Counted from the stretch's first letter, positions 11,301-21,900 are shown. The stretch: 64,000 nt of DNA from Edolisoma coerulescens (GCA_013397115.1 VWZW01006258.1:1-64000); one strand, 5' to 3'. Notes: generated from the letters alone by a model not told the origin. Numbers and translations are program-made.

Positions 11301-14080
11301 AGGATGAGGGTCCCACCTCTTCCCTCTGTGAAGCCCTGACCCAGCCTCACTCAGGGGCCTTTATCAGTCTGTAGCCCAATCCCAGCCACATTTTGCAGGG
11401 CTTGCCTGGAGGATGAGCATCTCTGTTGGTACAAACCACAGGGCAGGACTCCTGGTGCCGTGACATGCCGGGGGAGCAGCTGGGCTGCCCTTGGGAGGCT
11501 TCCTTTATAGCTTTCTTCCATCACCCCAAGGGCAGTATGGTGCCCACCCACAGTGCCTGTCACAGGGCTCCCATATGCCCCCCCACACCACATGGGGTTG
11601 TGTCCATGCTCCATTTTTTTTCCAGTGCTGGCGATGAGGGCCAGGCAGCTTTGGCTGTTGTGCAGGCGTCCCAGAAGGATTGCGGGGTCTATCGGTGCGT
11701 GATCAGCAACGAGTATGGCACCGACTCCACAGATTTCCTGCTCAGCCCAGAAGGTGAGGAGCCCTCAGCAGCCTCTCACAGCTGCCTGGGTGTGCCATGG
11801 GTGGTGTGGCCACCTGCGGAGAGGGCTTGGTGCCAGGCTGTAGCAGGGGACCCTTGGCGCATTCCATAACACCACCTCTGTGAGGTGCTTCTGCCTCCGT
11901 GTGCCAATTTATGAGTGATTCCCACCATCCTACCTGCCATCCCTAGTTGTGCAAGTGCATGGGGGAAGGTGGGATCCTGGCAGGATGAGATCCTGGCAGG
12001 ACCTTGACACCTCTTCGCTTTCTGTCTCCTCTAGTGTTGTCAGGATTTATCCTGCGGGAAGAGATTGAAGGTAAGGGCCACATGTGATGAGCTGCGACTG
12101 CCCCTCATGTGACTGCTGAGTGGGGCAGGCAGCTCTGGGGCAGAAGCAGGACGTGCCCATGTTGTCCCCTCCTCACTAGCTCTTCCCCCCACCAGTTGGA
12201 GAGGAGATCGAGATGACACCCATGGTGTTTGCCAAGGGTTTGGCTGATGCAGGCTATTGGGGAGATAAGCTCTTCGGGCGTGTGGTGAGCGAGGACATGG
12301 AAGTGGGTGCTGGTTTCCTGCGCAAAGCCTGCCGTGCCAGAGCCATCTACGGCCTGGAGCCTGTCTTTGAGTCTGGCCACACCTGTGTCATCAAAGTGCA
12401 CAATTTCATCGTCTTTGGGACCAAGAATGAGAACAGCCTTATTGAGAAGAACTATGATATCACCATCCAGGTGGGCATCCTTGTGGGCCACCATCCACCT
12501 TTCTTCCTCTCACCTTCCCCACCTGCGTGTGAATTAGTCCCCAGACAGTCCCCAGCTCTGTGCCCACTTTTGCTATTTCCTTCCACTTTTGGAGTGCTCT
12601 GGAGAGGTCTAGCCATGTTCCAGGGGGCTGGACATGTCCTTGCCATTCTTGGCTTCAGCTCTTCCCTCTGAGCAACATGGAGCTGCTCAGGACTTTCCCA
12701 TCACCCTTTGACCACCAGGACAGGGAAACAACTGGCAGTGGTCCCAGGGAGGCATTGGTGCAAGATGGGACAGGTTCTTGACTCTTCTGTTTGCTTCTCC
12801 AGGAATGTAAAGTTCAAAACTCCAGCCGTGAGTACTGCAAGATCTTTGCTGCTGAGGCACGAGCCATCCCTGATTTTGGAGCGGTGCCTGAGTAAGTGAT
12901 GTGCTGCAGCTCTGCTGGCTTGATGCCCTGGCAGAGCATTGCAGGGTATGGTGGGAAGATTCCCTGTGGGTGATGGGGCATCCCAAAGGGCAGTGCACTC
13001 CCACCCACAAATGGAAGGGATATTGGGAGGGAGGCAAAAGCCAGGGTTGGAGACCATGTTGTGAATCTCCACTTGCAGAGGAGGGAGAGCTCAGCATGCT
13101 GACATTGTCTGTGAACTCCCATGCAGTATAATTCCTCTGTACCTGATTTATCGACCGGCCAACAACATCCCTTATGCCACAATGGAGGAGGACCTCGGCA
13201 GGCCCTGTGAGCAGTACTGTGTCACCGAGAGAGATGGCAGCTTGGTGGCACGAGGCACCTCGGAGATTGTGCTCAAATGCTGCACCTTCCAGCATTGGGT
13301 CTACCAGTGGACAAACGGAAACATCCTCGTGACTGACATGGAAGGTAAAGGGATCTCCTGTGTGATTCCCATGGCCCGTCACCACCCTCCAGCCTGGGAA
13401 AGGAAGAAAAGCCCCAGGCTTGCCCTCCTGCCTCTCTCTTCCCCCATGCCATGGAGCCCTCTACCCAGGGCAATGACCTGCCTTTGGTGCTGGTACCTGT
13501 CCTTCGCTGGACAGAGACTGGTTGTCCTCTTAAATTACAGGAGTGGGCTGGAAGCTGACCAACGTGCGGATCGCTACCAACCTGAAAGGGTGAGTGACCT
13601 AAAGCTGCTGGAGCAGGGTGGCCCTGGCTGTCCCTAGCTCTGCTGCTCACCTGGCAAGGGCCACGGTGGTGACCGTGGTCAGGCTCCATCCTTGTCTCCG
13701 TGCTCTGGTGGGACATCTCCTGGTGCAAAGCAGGAGCTGAGGATGGCTGTGTTGGCAGGTACCAGGGGCTGAAGGAGAGCTGCTTCCCCTCTCTGCTGGA
13801 GCAATTCCCGGCCGCTCACAGGTGCAATCATTACTGCAGCATCCTGGGCCTGAAGATGCTGGAGCCAGCCAAGCCCAAGGGCTCCAAGAGTCCCTGCCTG
13901 GGCAGGAAATCTGCCCAGTCCAGCCCCCAGCTCCAGAAGAAGGTGCTGACAAGTCCTCAGGGCACCCGCAAGGCTCCTGTGAGCCCCAAGAGCTCCCGGA
14001 GAGCTGCAGAAACAGGAGAGGCCCCAACAGCCTCCAAACCCAGGTCAGGAGAGAGCAACAGAGCTGGCTGCCCGCAGTAG
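2221..14080 (+). CDS. ALPK3: ALPK3, alpha-protein kinase 3 (3' part; 5' end outside window)
   Basis: ALPK3 is a striated-muscle protein (M-band and nucleus) whose loss causes cardiomyopathy in mammals. Eleven exons join with consistent phases: 2221-2338, 3571-4765 (donor uncertain), 7705-9541, 10429-10576, 11626-11753, 12035-12070, 12196-12470, 12803-12891, 13127-13344, 13541-13589, 13759-14080. They encode about 1,470 residues, against 1,705-1,907 in human isoforms, so a few hundred N-terminal residues are missing. Visible order: first Ig domain (TWYKDDEE ... DAGIYQASARNNKG), long acidic/Lys/Pro-rich middle, paired SPRTSRK and TPRTSRR motifs, second Ig domain (LWCQFF ... LTWYKDEIP ... YRCVISNEYG), then the alpha-kinase fold from about window residue 1150, with the zinc module QHW ... 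HRCNHYC. The tail SKSP...GRKS...SPQ...KK resembles human ALPK3. The kinase metal/catalytic positions are altered (see findings), in line with a pseudokinase. Identification is firm; the donor of the second exon is not. Confidence 0.95.
2339..3570 (+). other. ALPK3 intron
   Basis: Intron with GTGAGT donor and TGATTTCCAG acceptor. I see no other gene or clear repeat inside. An open frame starting at 3386 runs through the acceptor into the next exon by chance; its first part is intron. Confidence 0.8.
3571..4765 (+). CDS. ALPK3: ALPK3 exon: end of first Ig domain plus charged middle region
   Basis: Starts G-TGC-CGA, giving KCREEDAGIYQASARNNKG, the F/G strands of the Ig domain (Gln stands where the second Ig cysteine usually is). 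Then comes a Lys/Glu-rich helix-like stretch (FDKIKRKAEEKLQEIEQGKK) and a long disordered region. The frame stays open to a stop at 4823-4825. Two donors keep phase with the next exon: GTGAGC at 4766 (preferred) and GTAGGC at 4676. The first keeps a hydrophobic patch (IVALGLVGCLYP); the second removes most of it. Confidence 0.75.
4766..7704 (+). other. ALPK3 intron with a CR1 copy
   Basis: The intron ends in a long T tract and TAACTAG. It includes a CR1 remnant at 6420-6712; elsewhere I see no coding exon. An additional small exon is possible but none is supported. Confidence 0.65.
6420..6712 (+). repeat. CR1 LINE 3' fragment
   Basis: Shows the usual CR1 tail order: GGACAAGGGCCTGG, GAGGCCCTGGCATAGTTGC, TTGGAGCAACCTGG, AGTGGAAGGTGTCCCTGCCC and a terminal AAACCATTCTATG. 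It lies in the sense direction of ALPK3, is 5' truncated, and has no reverse transcriptase left. Confidence 0.9.
7705..9541 (+). CDS. ALPK3: ALPK3 long exon: disordered middle with SPRTSRK/TPRTSRR motifs
   Basis: An 1,837-base exon read from GTT GCA GCA (phase 0) and ending one base into a codon before GTGAGG. The open frame continues past the donor to a stop at 9601-9603, which is intronic read-through. The product is rich in Pro, Glu, Ser and Gly. Near its 3' third are a helical stretch (NLVSSLKNYLLLLLKMS) and two related motifs, LSPRTSRKVLEKV and LTPRTSRRITGMI, followed by PVPPKRRTWGAPE. These are landmarks of ALPK3 as I know it. Confidence 0.92.
9861..9958 (+). repeat. CR1 LINE 3' end remnant
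   Basis: GAGTGGAAAGTGTCCCTCCTC, then TTGGAACAAGATGGTCTTTTAAG and a tail GATTCCATGATTCAG, the terminal CR1 signature, inside the ALPK3 intron 9542-10428. Confidence 0.8.
10429..10576 (+). CDS. ALPK3: ALPK3 exon: second Ig domain, first half
   Basis: Acceptor CTGTCCTTAG, donor GTAACC. Two bases complete a codon, then VVRKIRAEQF, LKLWCQFFNILSDSKLTWYK and DEIPVAEAQR: the B-strand Cys, the core Trp and the C' strand of an I-set Ig domain just before the kinase. Confidence 0.93.
10577..11625 (+). other. ALPK3 intron
   Basis: Just over 1 kb between the two halves of the second Ig domain. Acceptor has a strong pyrimidine tract (CATTTTTTTTCCAG). No repeat or other gene recognised. Confidence 0.75.
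11626..11753 (+). CDS. ALPK3: ALPK3 exon: second Ig domain, second half
   Basis: Encodes ALAVVQASQKDCGVYRCVIS and NEYGTDSTDFLLSPE: the E, F and G strands with the expected F-strand cysteine (Y-x-C). Flanked by TTTTCCAG and GTGAGG, with matching phases. Confidence 0.93.
12035..12070 (+). CDS. ALPK3: ALPK3 micro-exon before the kinase domain
   Basis: Only 36 bases, between TCTCCTCTAG and GTAAGG. Encodes VLSGFILREEIE, the linker into the alpha-kinase domain. The phase (1 in, 1 out) joins both neighbours without a shift, which supports so small an exon. Confidence 0.85.
12196..12470 (+). CDS. ALPK3: ALPK3 exon: N-lobe of alpha-kinase domain
   Basis: Encodes VGEEIEMTPMVFAKGLADAG, WGDKLFGRVVSEDMEVGAGF, LRKACRARAIYGLEPVFESG and HTCVIKVHNFIVFGTKNENS, ending in phase 0 before GTGGGC. 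This is the beta-rich N-lobe. Confidence 0.95.
12803..12891 (+). CDS. ALPK3: ALPK3 exon: kinase helix
   Basis: ECKVQNSSREYCKIFAAEAR followed by AIPDFGAVPE, equivalent to the YCKIF/AAEAR helix of alpha-kinases. Two bases remain at the GTAAGT donor. Confidence 0.95.
13127..13344 (+). CDS. ALPK3: ALPK3 exon: kinase hinge and zinc-module histidine
   Basis: IIPLYLIYRPANNIPYATME continues to CTFQHWVYQWTNGNILVTDM. The His of QHW matches the first zinc ligand of alpha-kinases, and H-W-x-Y-x-x-T-x-G is a family signature. Donor GTAAAG. Confidence 0.95.
13541..13589 (+). CDS. ALPK3: ALPK3 exon: altered catalytic loop
   Basis: A 49-base exon giving GVGWKLTNVRIATNLKG. Joined to the previous exon this reads TDMEGVGWKLTN, where active alpha-kinases have D-x-Q-G-x-G...T-D-P: the Gln is Glu and the Asp is Asn. 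Confidence 0.93.
13759..14080 (+). CDS. ALPK3: ALPK3 last exon: zinc module and Ser/Pro/Lys tail
   Basis: Begins YQGLKESCFPSLLEQFPAAH and continues RCNHYCSILGL; H-x-C-x3-C supplies the remaining zinc ligands. The tail repeats Ser-Pro and basic residues (GSKSPCLGRKSAQSSPQLQK). Stop TAG at 14078-14080. Confidence 0.95.
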
Positions 14081-15345
14081 TCAGAGCTGCTGCAGCTGGG
14101 ACCCCCATGTGACCATTGTGAGAGGGGGAAGACCCTGGCAGTGGCCTTCTCCATGGGGCTCCTGCCCGGCCTGCAGCGCTTGCGTTGTGTGGTGTGTGCT
14201 AATTGTGAGCCGCTGGGCCAGGGCCACGGGGGCTGTGAGCCATGGGCCACCTCCCCAGCACCTCTCTACAGGAGCTGCTGCTGGAGCCTGTGGGGCCGTG
14301 TGCCTCTCCATGCTCGGACTCGCTTTCCTCTCTCAACTTTCCGTAGGCCTTCCTTAAGGCGGGGACAGAGCTTCTCGCTCGGGCTTGGCAGGCACCATGT
14401 CCCTGCCTGGCTCCCCAGCAAACCGGGAGTCCTGGAGACCCTTCTGGCTCCCAGCACCTCATGTCCCTCTCTGTGTCCCCCTAAAGCGACTGGGCCAAGC
14501 CTTGCCAGCACTGTCAAGGATGAGAACCCTACCAGTGCCCAGGCAGTCCCCTGTGCCCTGGCACACCCTTTTTCCTGCAGAGGGTTCCAGCAGTTGCTGC
14601 AGGGCTCCTCTGCTATGATGTGGGGCTCTGGGGTGTTGGCTGGCCCCAGGGTGGGGTGCTTGCACTGGTACCAGATGCTGCACAGGGATGGGATTTTGCA
14701 CCCCTGCCCTCCCCTGCATCCCGGGGAAGTCTCCCACCCTGTTGCTGGGTGGCTGCTGAGGGCAGCCAAGCTGCTCTGGATGGTGGCCAGTGCTATGGTA
14801 AGGATGCTCTACCTCACATGGGATACCTGGGAGCAGGGCAAAGGGGTGACTTCCCCTCCATACCAGGATCTGCCTTGGCACATGGGGGTGTCTAGCCCAC
14901 AGGACTCACTCCTCCTTTCCCCCCTGCCATACACAGATCCTGTATGCCCCAGCCCCACAGCCCGATCTGGTGCTTAGCATCACCCCTGCTTGGCACATGC
15001 TGGATTCCAGCAACAGCTGGCGGTACCCACTCCAAATCCTGCTACCCCTGGCTCGAGGCAGGGATGGACAGGCACAGGAGGTGTCTGCTCCATCACCGTG
15101 CAGAGCATCCCCTTCCTCGGGGCTCTGCAGGAGGGTGCTGGGTGCCAGTGACACCACCCTGCAGGGTGGGTTCCCAAGCGGTGTCTCGTGCAGCCTGACG
15201 GAGGGAAGGGGCCGGGCTGGGGGCGTGGCATGCTCTGGGCTCCTGGTCCTTCGTCGTTGGGTGACTGTAAAATACTGATGTACATAACGTGGCTGCATCG
15301 GCGACTGGGTGCTCTCGAGTGCAATAAAGCGAGAAGGAGTGGCCT
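14081..15345 (+). other. ALPK3: ALPK3 3' untranslated region
   Basis: About 1.26 kb from the stop codon to just past the poly(A) signal. A 278-codon open frame (14141-14977) lies here but has no family resemblance and falls in GC-rich UTR. Confidence 0.75.
15323..15328 (+). promoter_or_regulatory. ALPK3: ALPK3 poly(A) signal AATAAA
   Basis: GCAATAAAGCGAG; the only canonical AATAAA on this strand soon after ALPK3. Cleavage is expected 15-25 bases downstream. Confidence 0.75.
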
Positions 15346-15640
15346 CTTCCCTGGCGCTGTAGTCCCTCTGGGAAAGGTACACCCAAGTTCAGTGGGATGG
15401 GTTGGCTTTGTGTTTGGGGGAAGGAAACATCTTCAAGCACTGGCTTTACCCCATCCGTGCCCTGTGGGGCAGAAGAGGGTGGCTGGGGCCAGAGCCTAAG
15501 GCTGGCAGCAGACGGGCTCAGCTTGCGAGGTCTGCAGTGGGCACGGGGTGCAGCCCCAGCAAAGGACCTTGTGCTGTGTGGGACAGCCACAGTCAGGGGC
15601 CAGAAGCGGTCTGAGGGCAAGCACACAAGGGTTGCCATAA

Positions 15641-15646
15641 TTTATT
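15641..15646 (-). promoter_or_regulatory. SLC28A poly(A) signal AATAAA
   Basis: TTTATT on the + strand, i.e. AATAAA on the - strand, about 170 bases past the transporter stop codon. Only about 310 bases separate it from the ALPK3 signal, so the genes converge closely. Confidence 0.7.
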
Positions 15647-15816
15647 TGGGAGCTGCTCCCTTGTGTCCACAGGGCCAGCATCTAAGGGTGCAGGTTGCAA
15701 GGTGCATGCAGCTGTCCATCAGCACTGGAGTGGAGAAGACCAAATGCTCAGGTTTCTGTTGGGGTTTTTTTCTACCTTTGGGGATAGGCCTTGCAGGCCC
15801 TGGTGTTCCCCCAGTT

Positions 15817-15946
15817 CTAGGTTGTCCCTAGATGTCCACAGGACGTGTGGTTGTAGTGCCCGCAGCACTCTGTGAGCCAAAGCACGCTCTCTGCCTGCTC
15901 AGCCCAGGGTCCCGTGAAGGAGAGTGTCCCGTTCTGGAGCACCGAG
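15817..15946 (-). CDS. SLC28A2: SLC28A exon 17 (last): Cys-rich extracellular tail
   Basis: Acceptor CTCCTTCCAG on the - strand. Encodes SVLQNGTLSFTGPWAEQAES and then LTECCGHYNHTSC, matching the CC-x-x-YN-x-T-x-C end of human CNT1/CNT2, then a stop at 15817-15819. It has N-glycosylation sequons NGT and NHT. Its fit to the tail shows that the earlier in-frame stop at 16007 is intronic. Confidence 0.88.
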
Positions 15947-18900
15947 CTGGAAGGAGAGACACAGGGTCAGGACAAGCTGCTGCCCCACCACCTGGTCTGG
16001 GGCCCTTCACACCCACCTGGAAAAGAGCTGCTTACAGCAGGTGTACATGGTGTAGCTGGTCGAGCTGAAGTTGGTGGTGCTGAAGAACATTGCGCAGTCA
16101 CCCACCTCTGCTGGCACATGGAGGAGACCTGGGGGACAAGATCTCCTACTGGGACTTAAGAGGGACCATGGATCCTAATCCCACACCCCAAGCAAGCTGT
16201 GAGTCCTGTACCCCATGCCTGCTCACAAATCCCACACCCTGACTGTAGTTGCTTGCAAATCCTGTACCTGGGACTGTGCAGGTTCCATGAGCCATCCCAC
16301 ATCACCCCCCAAGACTTCAGGCAGCTCCTTGCAATACTCCAAAAGTTCCCCTTGAAATGTTCCAGCCCAGAGGAGGATGAGGGGTCCCAGGAGAGCTGTT
16401 GGGCTTGGGCAGCCCTTGGCAGAACCATGAGGGGAGAGCAGGGTTTGGAGGCTCTGGCAGAGCCATGGGGGGACAGGCCATCCACCTCCATCCCTGAACC
16501 CTGCATTTATGGGGTCTTCAGCCCTGTGCCTGTCCCTCCCTGGATCTCTCTGGCTCCGCCGGCAGTGGGCAGAGACCTACCTGCCAGGCAGGCATTGAGC
16601 ATGGAGACACAGATGCCAGTGAGCAGGGCCCGCAGCACCACGGAGGCAAGGTCACCCTTGCGCTGGGGCACCATGGAGGCTGTGGGGGCAAAACACAGTG
16701 GGGTGAGTCAGATCCTTGCTCTGGCTTTACACTGGGCTGGGGACAGATAGGGACGTCTCCTCAGTCCCAAGCTGGCCCTGCCACGTGGTGCCCGGCCCAG
16801 CCCAATTCCTGCTGTCTGGAGGATGTCGTGATCCCAGCTAGCACCCAGCGCATTGTCTGCCCATCCTGGCAGAGCACTGTCCCCACCCTGCACCCGTGGG
16901 TGATCCACCAGAGCCCTGAGCACTCCCAGCACTGGAGTCCTGCTCTTTGCCCTGTCGCTGGGTTGGCTGAGTTGGGGTCAAGCATGACCCAAGCTTGGGG
17001 GGACATGCACATGCACTTGCCCATGGGTGCAGTGCAAAATCATGCTGGTCACCTCATGCAAATCCTCTTTCTTATCTGGCAGAGACTGAACATGGAGGCT
17101 TGAGGGCAACAAATTCCTCCTGCCTCAGCTGAGCTCTTGCTTCCTGGCCCAGGATCCCCCTCCCTTGTGCCCAGGCACCCAGGACATGGGTCACACTCAC
17201 CCAGGCCTCCCAGAGTGATGCCAATGGAGCTGACGTTGGCGAATCCACAGAGGGCAAATGTGGTGATGCTCTCGGCTCGCTCCTGGAGGGCACAGCAGCA
17301 GTGGATTGTCACCTCTGCCCAGGAGCAACCCCAGAGCACCCAGAGCTGAGCACCACAGCGGAGCTCCCAGACAGACACAATAGAGAGAAGTCCCCCACCC
17401 CAACCCCTTCTCCTTCAGCTATTTTTGGGAGCAAGGATGAAGAGCTGGGGGGACAAGGGGCCCTGTAACACCATGGTCTGTCCCATCAAGGAGCAGGATA
17501 AATGGGAAAGGGCTTCACTGACTCCTTCCTCCCACACCCAGCCATTAGCAAACATCCAAGTCTGCTGGCCATAGGTGCCCTCCCACTCCCAGCACCATCA
17601 GCCTGATTCAATGACCTTAGAGGACTTTTCCAAACTAAATGGTTCCATGATCCTCTGCCTGCCCACCCCCCGTCTGCCTAGCCAGGTCCCATGCCCCATT
17701 CCAGCTGGCTCAATCCCTGCCCTGTGCCTGGCAGGGTGGGAGGTGCCCCTCACAGATATCCACTGCTTCCGGTTCCCATCCCACTCCTCCAGGCCCATCA
17801 GACGGTTCTTCTTGTATGTGGCCAGCTGCTGGTACGCCACAAACTCATTCAGGAAGATCTTGATCCCCAGGAGCTCAGCCACCAGCGGTGAGTCTGCCCA
17901 GTCTGCCCCCATGAGAAAGGCCACAGGCATGAGGACATAGGAGCAGATCACCTGGGAAAAGCATCCCAGAAGGGAATGACTCAGAGCTGACCTTCTGCAC
18001 AGCCCCCAGATTGGACATCTGCTGCCAGCACTTGCCAAAAACCCAGCAAGGGTCTCAGCAGCCCACTGAGGCAGCGGGCAAAGGTGGGGATGGGTGGAGG
18101 ATGCAGGATCTGGCAGCCCAGACCGTGGGTCTTGGGGATACCTGGAAGGTAAGGCCCTCGATGTCTACCATCTCCCCGAACCAGCGGAGGGCAGCGTTGA
18201 TGAACTCCAGCACGGCCAAGAAGGCGATGAGGTTGGCCGCAATGTTGGCCACGAGACCCACAGAGGCAGCAGCCCCGTTGCTAGCAGCTTCCAGGATGTT
18301 CTGCTCTTCCCTGCATGGAAAAAGACCCCAATGTACTCATCTGGCTGGGCATCCCCTGTGCCAGGTCAGCGCTCACTCCATGGATGTGTGCACACAACAG
18401 GCTCTCCCAGCCTCGGGCCACCCACAGTGTCCACTTGTGCCCCAAAGTGTCCCCCATGGCTTCCCTGCAGTGGAAGGACACATGCAGCCCAACTCCACTG
18501 CCCCTCTCCTCACACTCACCTGCTGGAGAGGCGGATGCTTGCTTTGCCCTTGAACTTGGACTCCTCCACTTCAGGGTAGACGAGTTTGGCCATGGCAAGG
18601 GCGCAGGGCGCAGCCATCACAGAAGCTGCGATCAGTGACGCTGCATCGATCTGCAACGTGCAGACCAGGGGCATAGGCACCTCTGCACAAGGCTGTGCCC
18701 CGTGACCTGCCACCCCAGGGCACCCCAGCATGTGGCTGAGGGCATCCCAGCACGTGGCTGGCATCAGGCAGTGACACTCAGAGCAGTTCAGGGCTCTCCA
18801 CTTGCTCAGGGTGGGAAAATCGGCTGGTTTTCCCAGCTAAGCAGCCGTGCGCATGGGGCAGCTCGCCGGGATGGAGACACTGCTGGAGCTGCAGTGATTG

Positions 18901-21900
18901 TAGCCTTGGTGATGTTAATCTCTCCTGCTGTTTGACTTAATCATAATGGTTCTTGTCCCTTCCTCGTCCCTTTTACTGGTATCAGAGCAATGGGTTGTGT
19001 AACACTGAGAACTTCTACCTGCTGACAAAGGGCCAAGCTCCCAGCCTCACCCGTCCCCTGGCAATGTCTCATTTCTCTGACCTTCTACCCTTGGTTCCCC
19101 ATTTAAGGAGACTAATTAATGTTTAAATAGCAGGAGCTCAGGCAGCAGGTTAAGGGGAAGGTTTATGCAGAGCACTGATGAACTGGAGAGGCATCAGTGC
19201 TCTGAACCCTGGGGGGTTGGGGCCAGGAGTGCCCAGGCGATGCTGGAGGAGCAGGGCTTGTTCAGTTGGGAGAAAAGAGGGAGGGGGGTGGGTATTGCTG
19301 TTTCTATTTAAAAGGGGGTTGGAGGGAAGACGTTGCTCAGTGATACCCAGTGAAAAGGTGAGAATCATAGGCACAGTTTCAGTTGGCTATAAGGAAAAAT
19401 TGTTTCTTGTGACTGAGGCATCTGTGGGGGAAACCAGAGAGGCTGGGGTAGATCTCCATCCATGGGATGTTCACCACCAACCTGGACAAGGCCCCGGGCA
19501 TCCCCTCAGTTGCCATAACCTCAGTTGGCAGGAGGGTGGATCAGAGACCCTGCCAGAGGGTCTTTCCAGGCTATGTTATCCCATGATTCTGTGGGATTTG
19601 CCCTGCTCGCTGTGCAAATCCCCCACGGTAAGGGTCCCATAGCACTGCCTTCTACCTGGCAGGGCTCTGGGGTTCTGGCCAGGCCAGCAAAGGTGAGGAT
19701 GGATGGGGTGTCTTTGGGACAAGGTGAGTCTGGACATCCTGCTCTCATCCTGCTTATGGAAGGGGACCATGGGGCACCTGCTGGGAGTCTTCTCCCATCC
19801 TCAAGTCGAGGGCAGTTCTTGCATGTCAAGACCCCATAGCAGGGAGCATGTGGATCCAACTGCTTGTGCACTCACCCCAAAGGATATGTAGGCACCCATC
19901 ACGCTGCCTGCGATGGTGGAAAAGCCACCAGTCATCACAGCATGGATTTCTGACAGGGTCATGTCTGCGAGGTATGGGCGGATGAGCAGCGGGGCTTCGG
20001 TCTGTGGAAGAGAAAATCCTGCCGTCCTTGGGATGAGGCCACACGGGGCCACAGGTCTCATAGGGAGGGAGAAGACCCTTTCTCCAGGGTAGGCTCAGCT
20101 GCAAGCACTGAGGAGCTGGATCTGCTGCCCAGGACCTTACCTGTCCCACGAAAATGTTCCCTGCCACACTGAGAGTCTCAGTGGGAGTGGTGCCCATTGA
20201 GACTTGAAGCAGCCAGGAGATCTGGGGAAAGACACAGCCACTGTGTTGACAGAGGCTCCTGGCACCCTGCCACCATACCCATGAAGCCAGGCACCGTTTG
20301 GCACCTGCACGGAGGTGATCCTGGGAAGCACCCCCAGACCCAGTAGAAACATCAGCTGTAGGGTTCAGTTTTTTCAGCTTTCTGAGAAGGACATGCTAGA
20401 AAGAGGGGGTTTGCGTCTATTCCTTTAAGCAGGATAAATCACCCCAAATTAGTACCATGACAATTTTCCTTGGACATCTCTCAGCTGACCGTAGTAGACA
20501 GAGAACCCAACAGGCTCCTCTCCTTTCCACTGCCATCCCAGATCTAGGAGTGAGGCCCTACCTTGAGAATAAGCCACTGCATGACACCGAGGTAGTAGAG
20601 GATGGACATCACACAACTGAAGAAAACAATGATGGGCAGGGTCTGCAGGCAAGGCACAGGGTTAAAGGAGAGCTGAGCCACACATCCCGGCACCCATGGG
20701 CACCAGGCTGGGCACGGTGTGGTACTGCACAGCCAGCCCACAATACTGGGGTGCCACAATGCCCAGGTGGGCTGGCAGGAGGGACAGGGACCAGTGCAAA
20801 TCCTCCATGGCACTGAGGAAGTCCACAGGTGGATACACAGCTGAGGGAGATCCATCTCTGAGACGGCTGAGCTCTGCTGCAGCAGATCTGGCTGCATTTA
20901 GCTCTGTGCTCTCCAGGACCCAGCAAAGAGCCAGACCAGAAGAAAACCTCCCCATGCCCCATTCCCTGGCTGACCTGGAAGGCAAAGACTTCTTCAATGA
21001 GTGTGTTCCCAAAGACAAAGCTGGAGCCAGCTGTGGTGTAGCCCAGGAAGTACTGCAAGGGAAGAAGTTACACAGTAGGACAGAGATCTCCATCAGGTCC
21101 TTCCCTGATATCTCATTCTGCCTAGTGAGGGGCTGTGCCCCCAGTCCCACTCCTCACTTCACACCAGAGAATGACCCTCTGAGACCTAAGATGGGGATTC
21201 TGGTGGTCTTTCCCAAAGCCACAGGGCTATGCTACAGCTTGCAAGTGAAAGCACACCGAGGGCTCTGGGCTGCTGCAGAAAACTAGGGAAGAGTTGGCTT
21301 CCCTCCACTCCCGAACAAAAGTGTTTGTGAGCATGCAATCCCTGCCATGTCCCCTCCCCTTGCCACACTCCGCTTTTCCTGTTAATCCCAGGGTGCGAGC
21401 ACAGGATGGGATGAGTAGATGCAGTACCTGGATCTGGTCTCCCAGCCATTGGAAAGCTTGGGTGCCAGGAGTCGTTCGGAGGATGAAGAGTCCAAGTAAG
21501 AACTCCAAACCAAGACCCCAGAAAACGGCTCTCCAGGACACCTGGGGACAAAAAGCCGAACAGGAGCTGAAATGTTGTCAAGGCCTACAGGTTTCCCCCT
21601 CTGGTTTCCAGCTGCTGCAACAGCAGCACACGGCAAACACCACACACTGCCCTGGGTGAAGGTCATGGGGAGACTGATAAAGTGTCATAGAAACCAGCAA
21701 ATGTGGGTTGGTGACAGAACCAGAAATGAGTTCGTGGGACTCTGGAACTGGCTGAAACATAACCTGCCAGGCTGACCCAGGAGACAAGCACCAAGACCCT
21801 ATGATAATTGGTAGCACTGACCTGCTAGGCTGAAACTGGCTGTTCAATAACCCTTTGGAGGAGCAGGATGGAGGGACTGCCCAAAGCATTGCAGCAGTTT

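Noticed and set aside
14141..14977. 278-codon open frame
   Set aside because: Lies wholly in the ALPK3 3'UTR, with Trp/Cys/Pro-rich random composition.
16007..16128. Transporter ending at the stop at 16007-16009
   Set aside because: A further exon at 15817-15946 restores the conserved Cys-rich tail in the correct phase.
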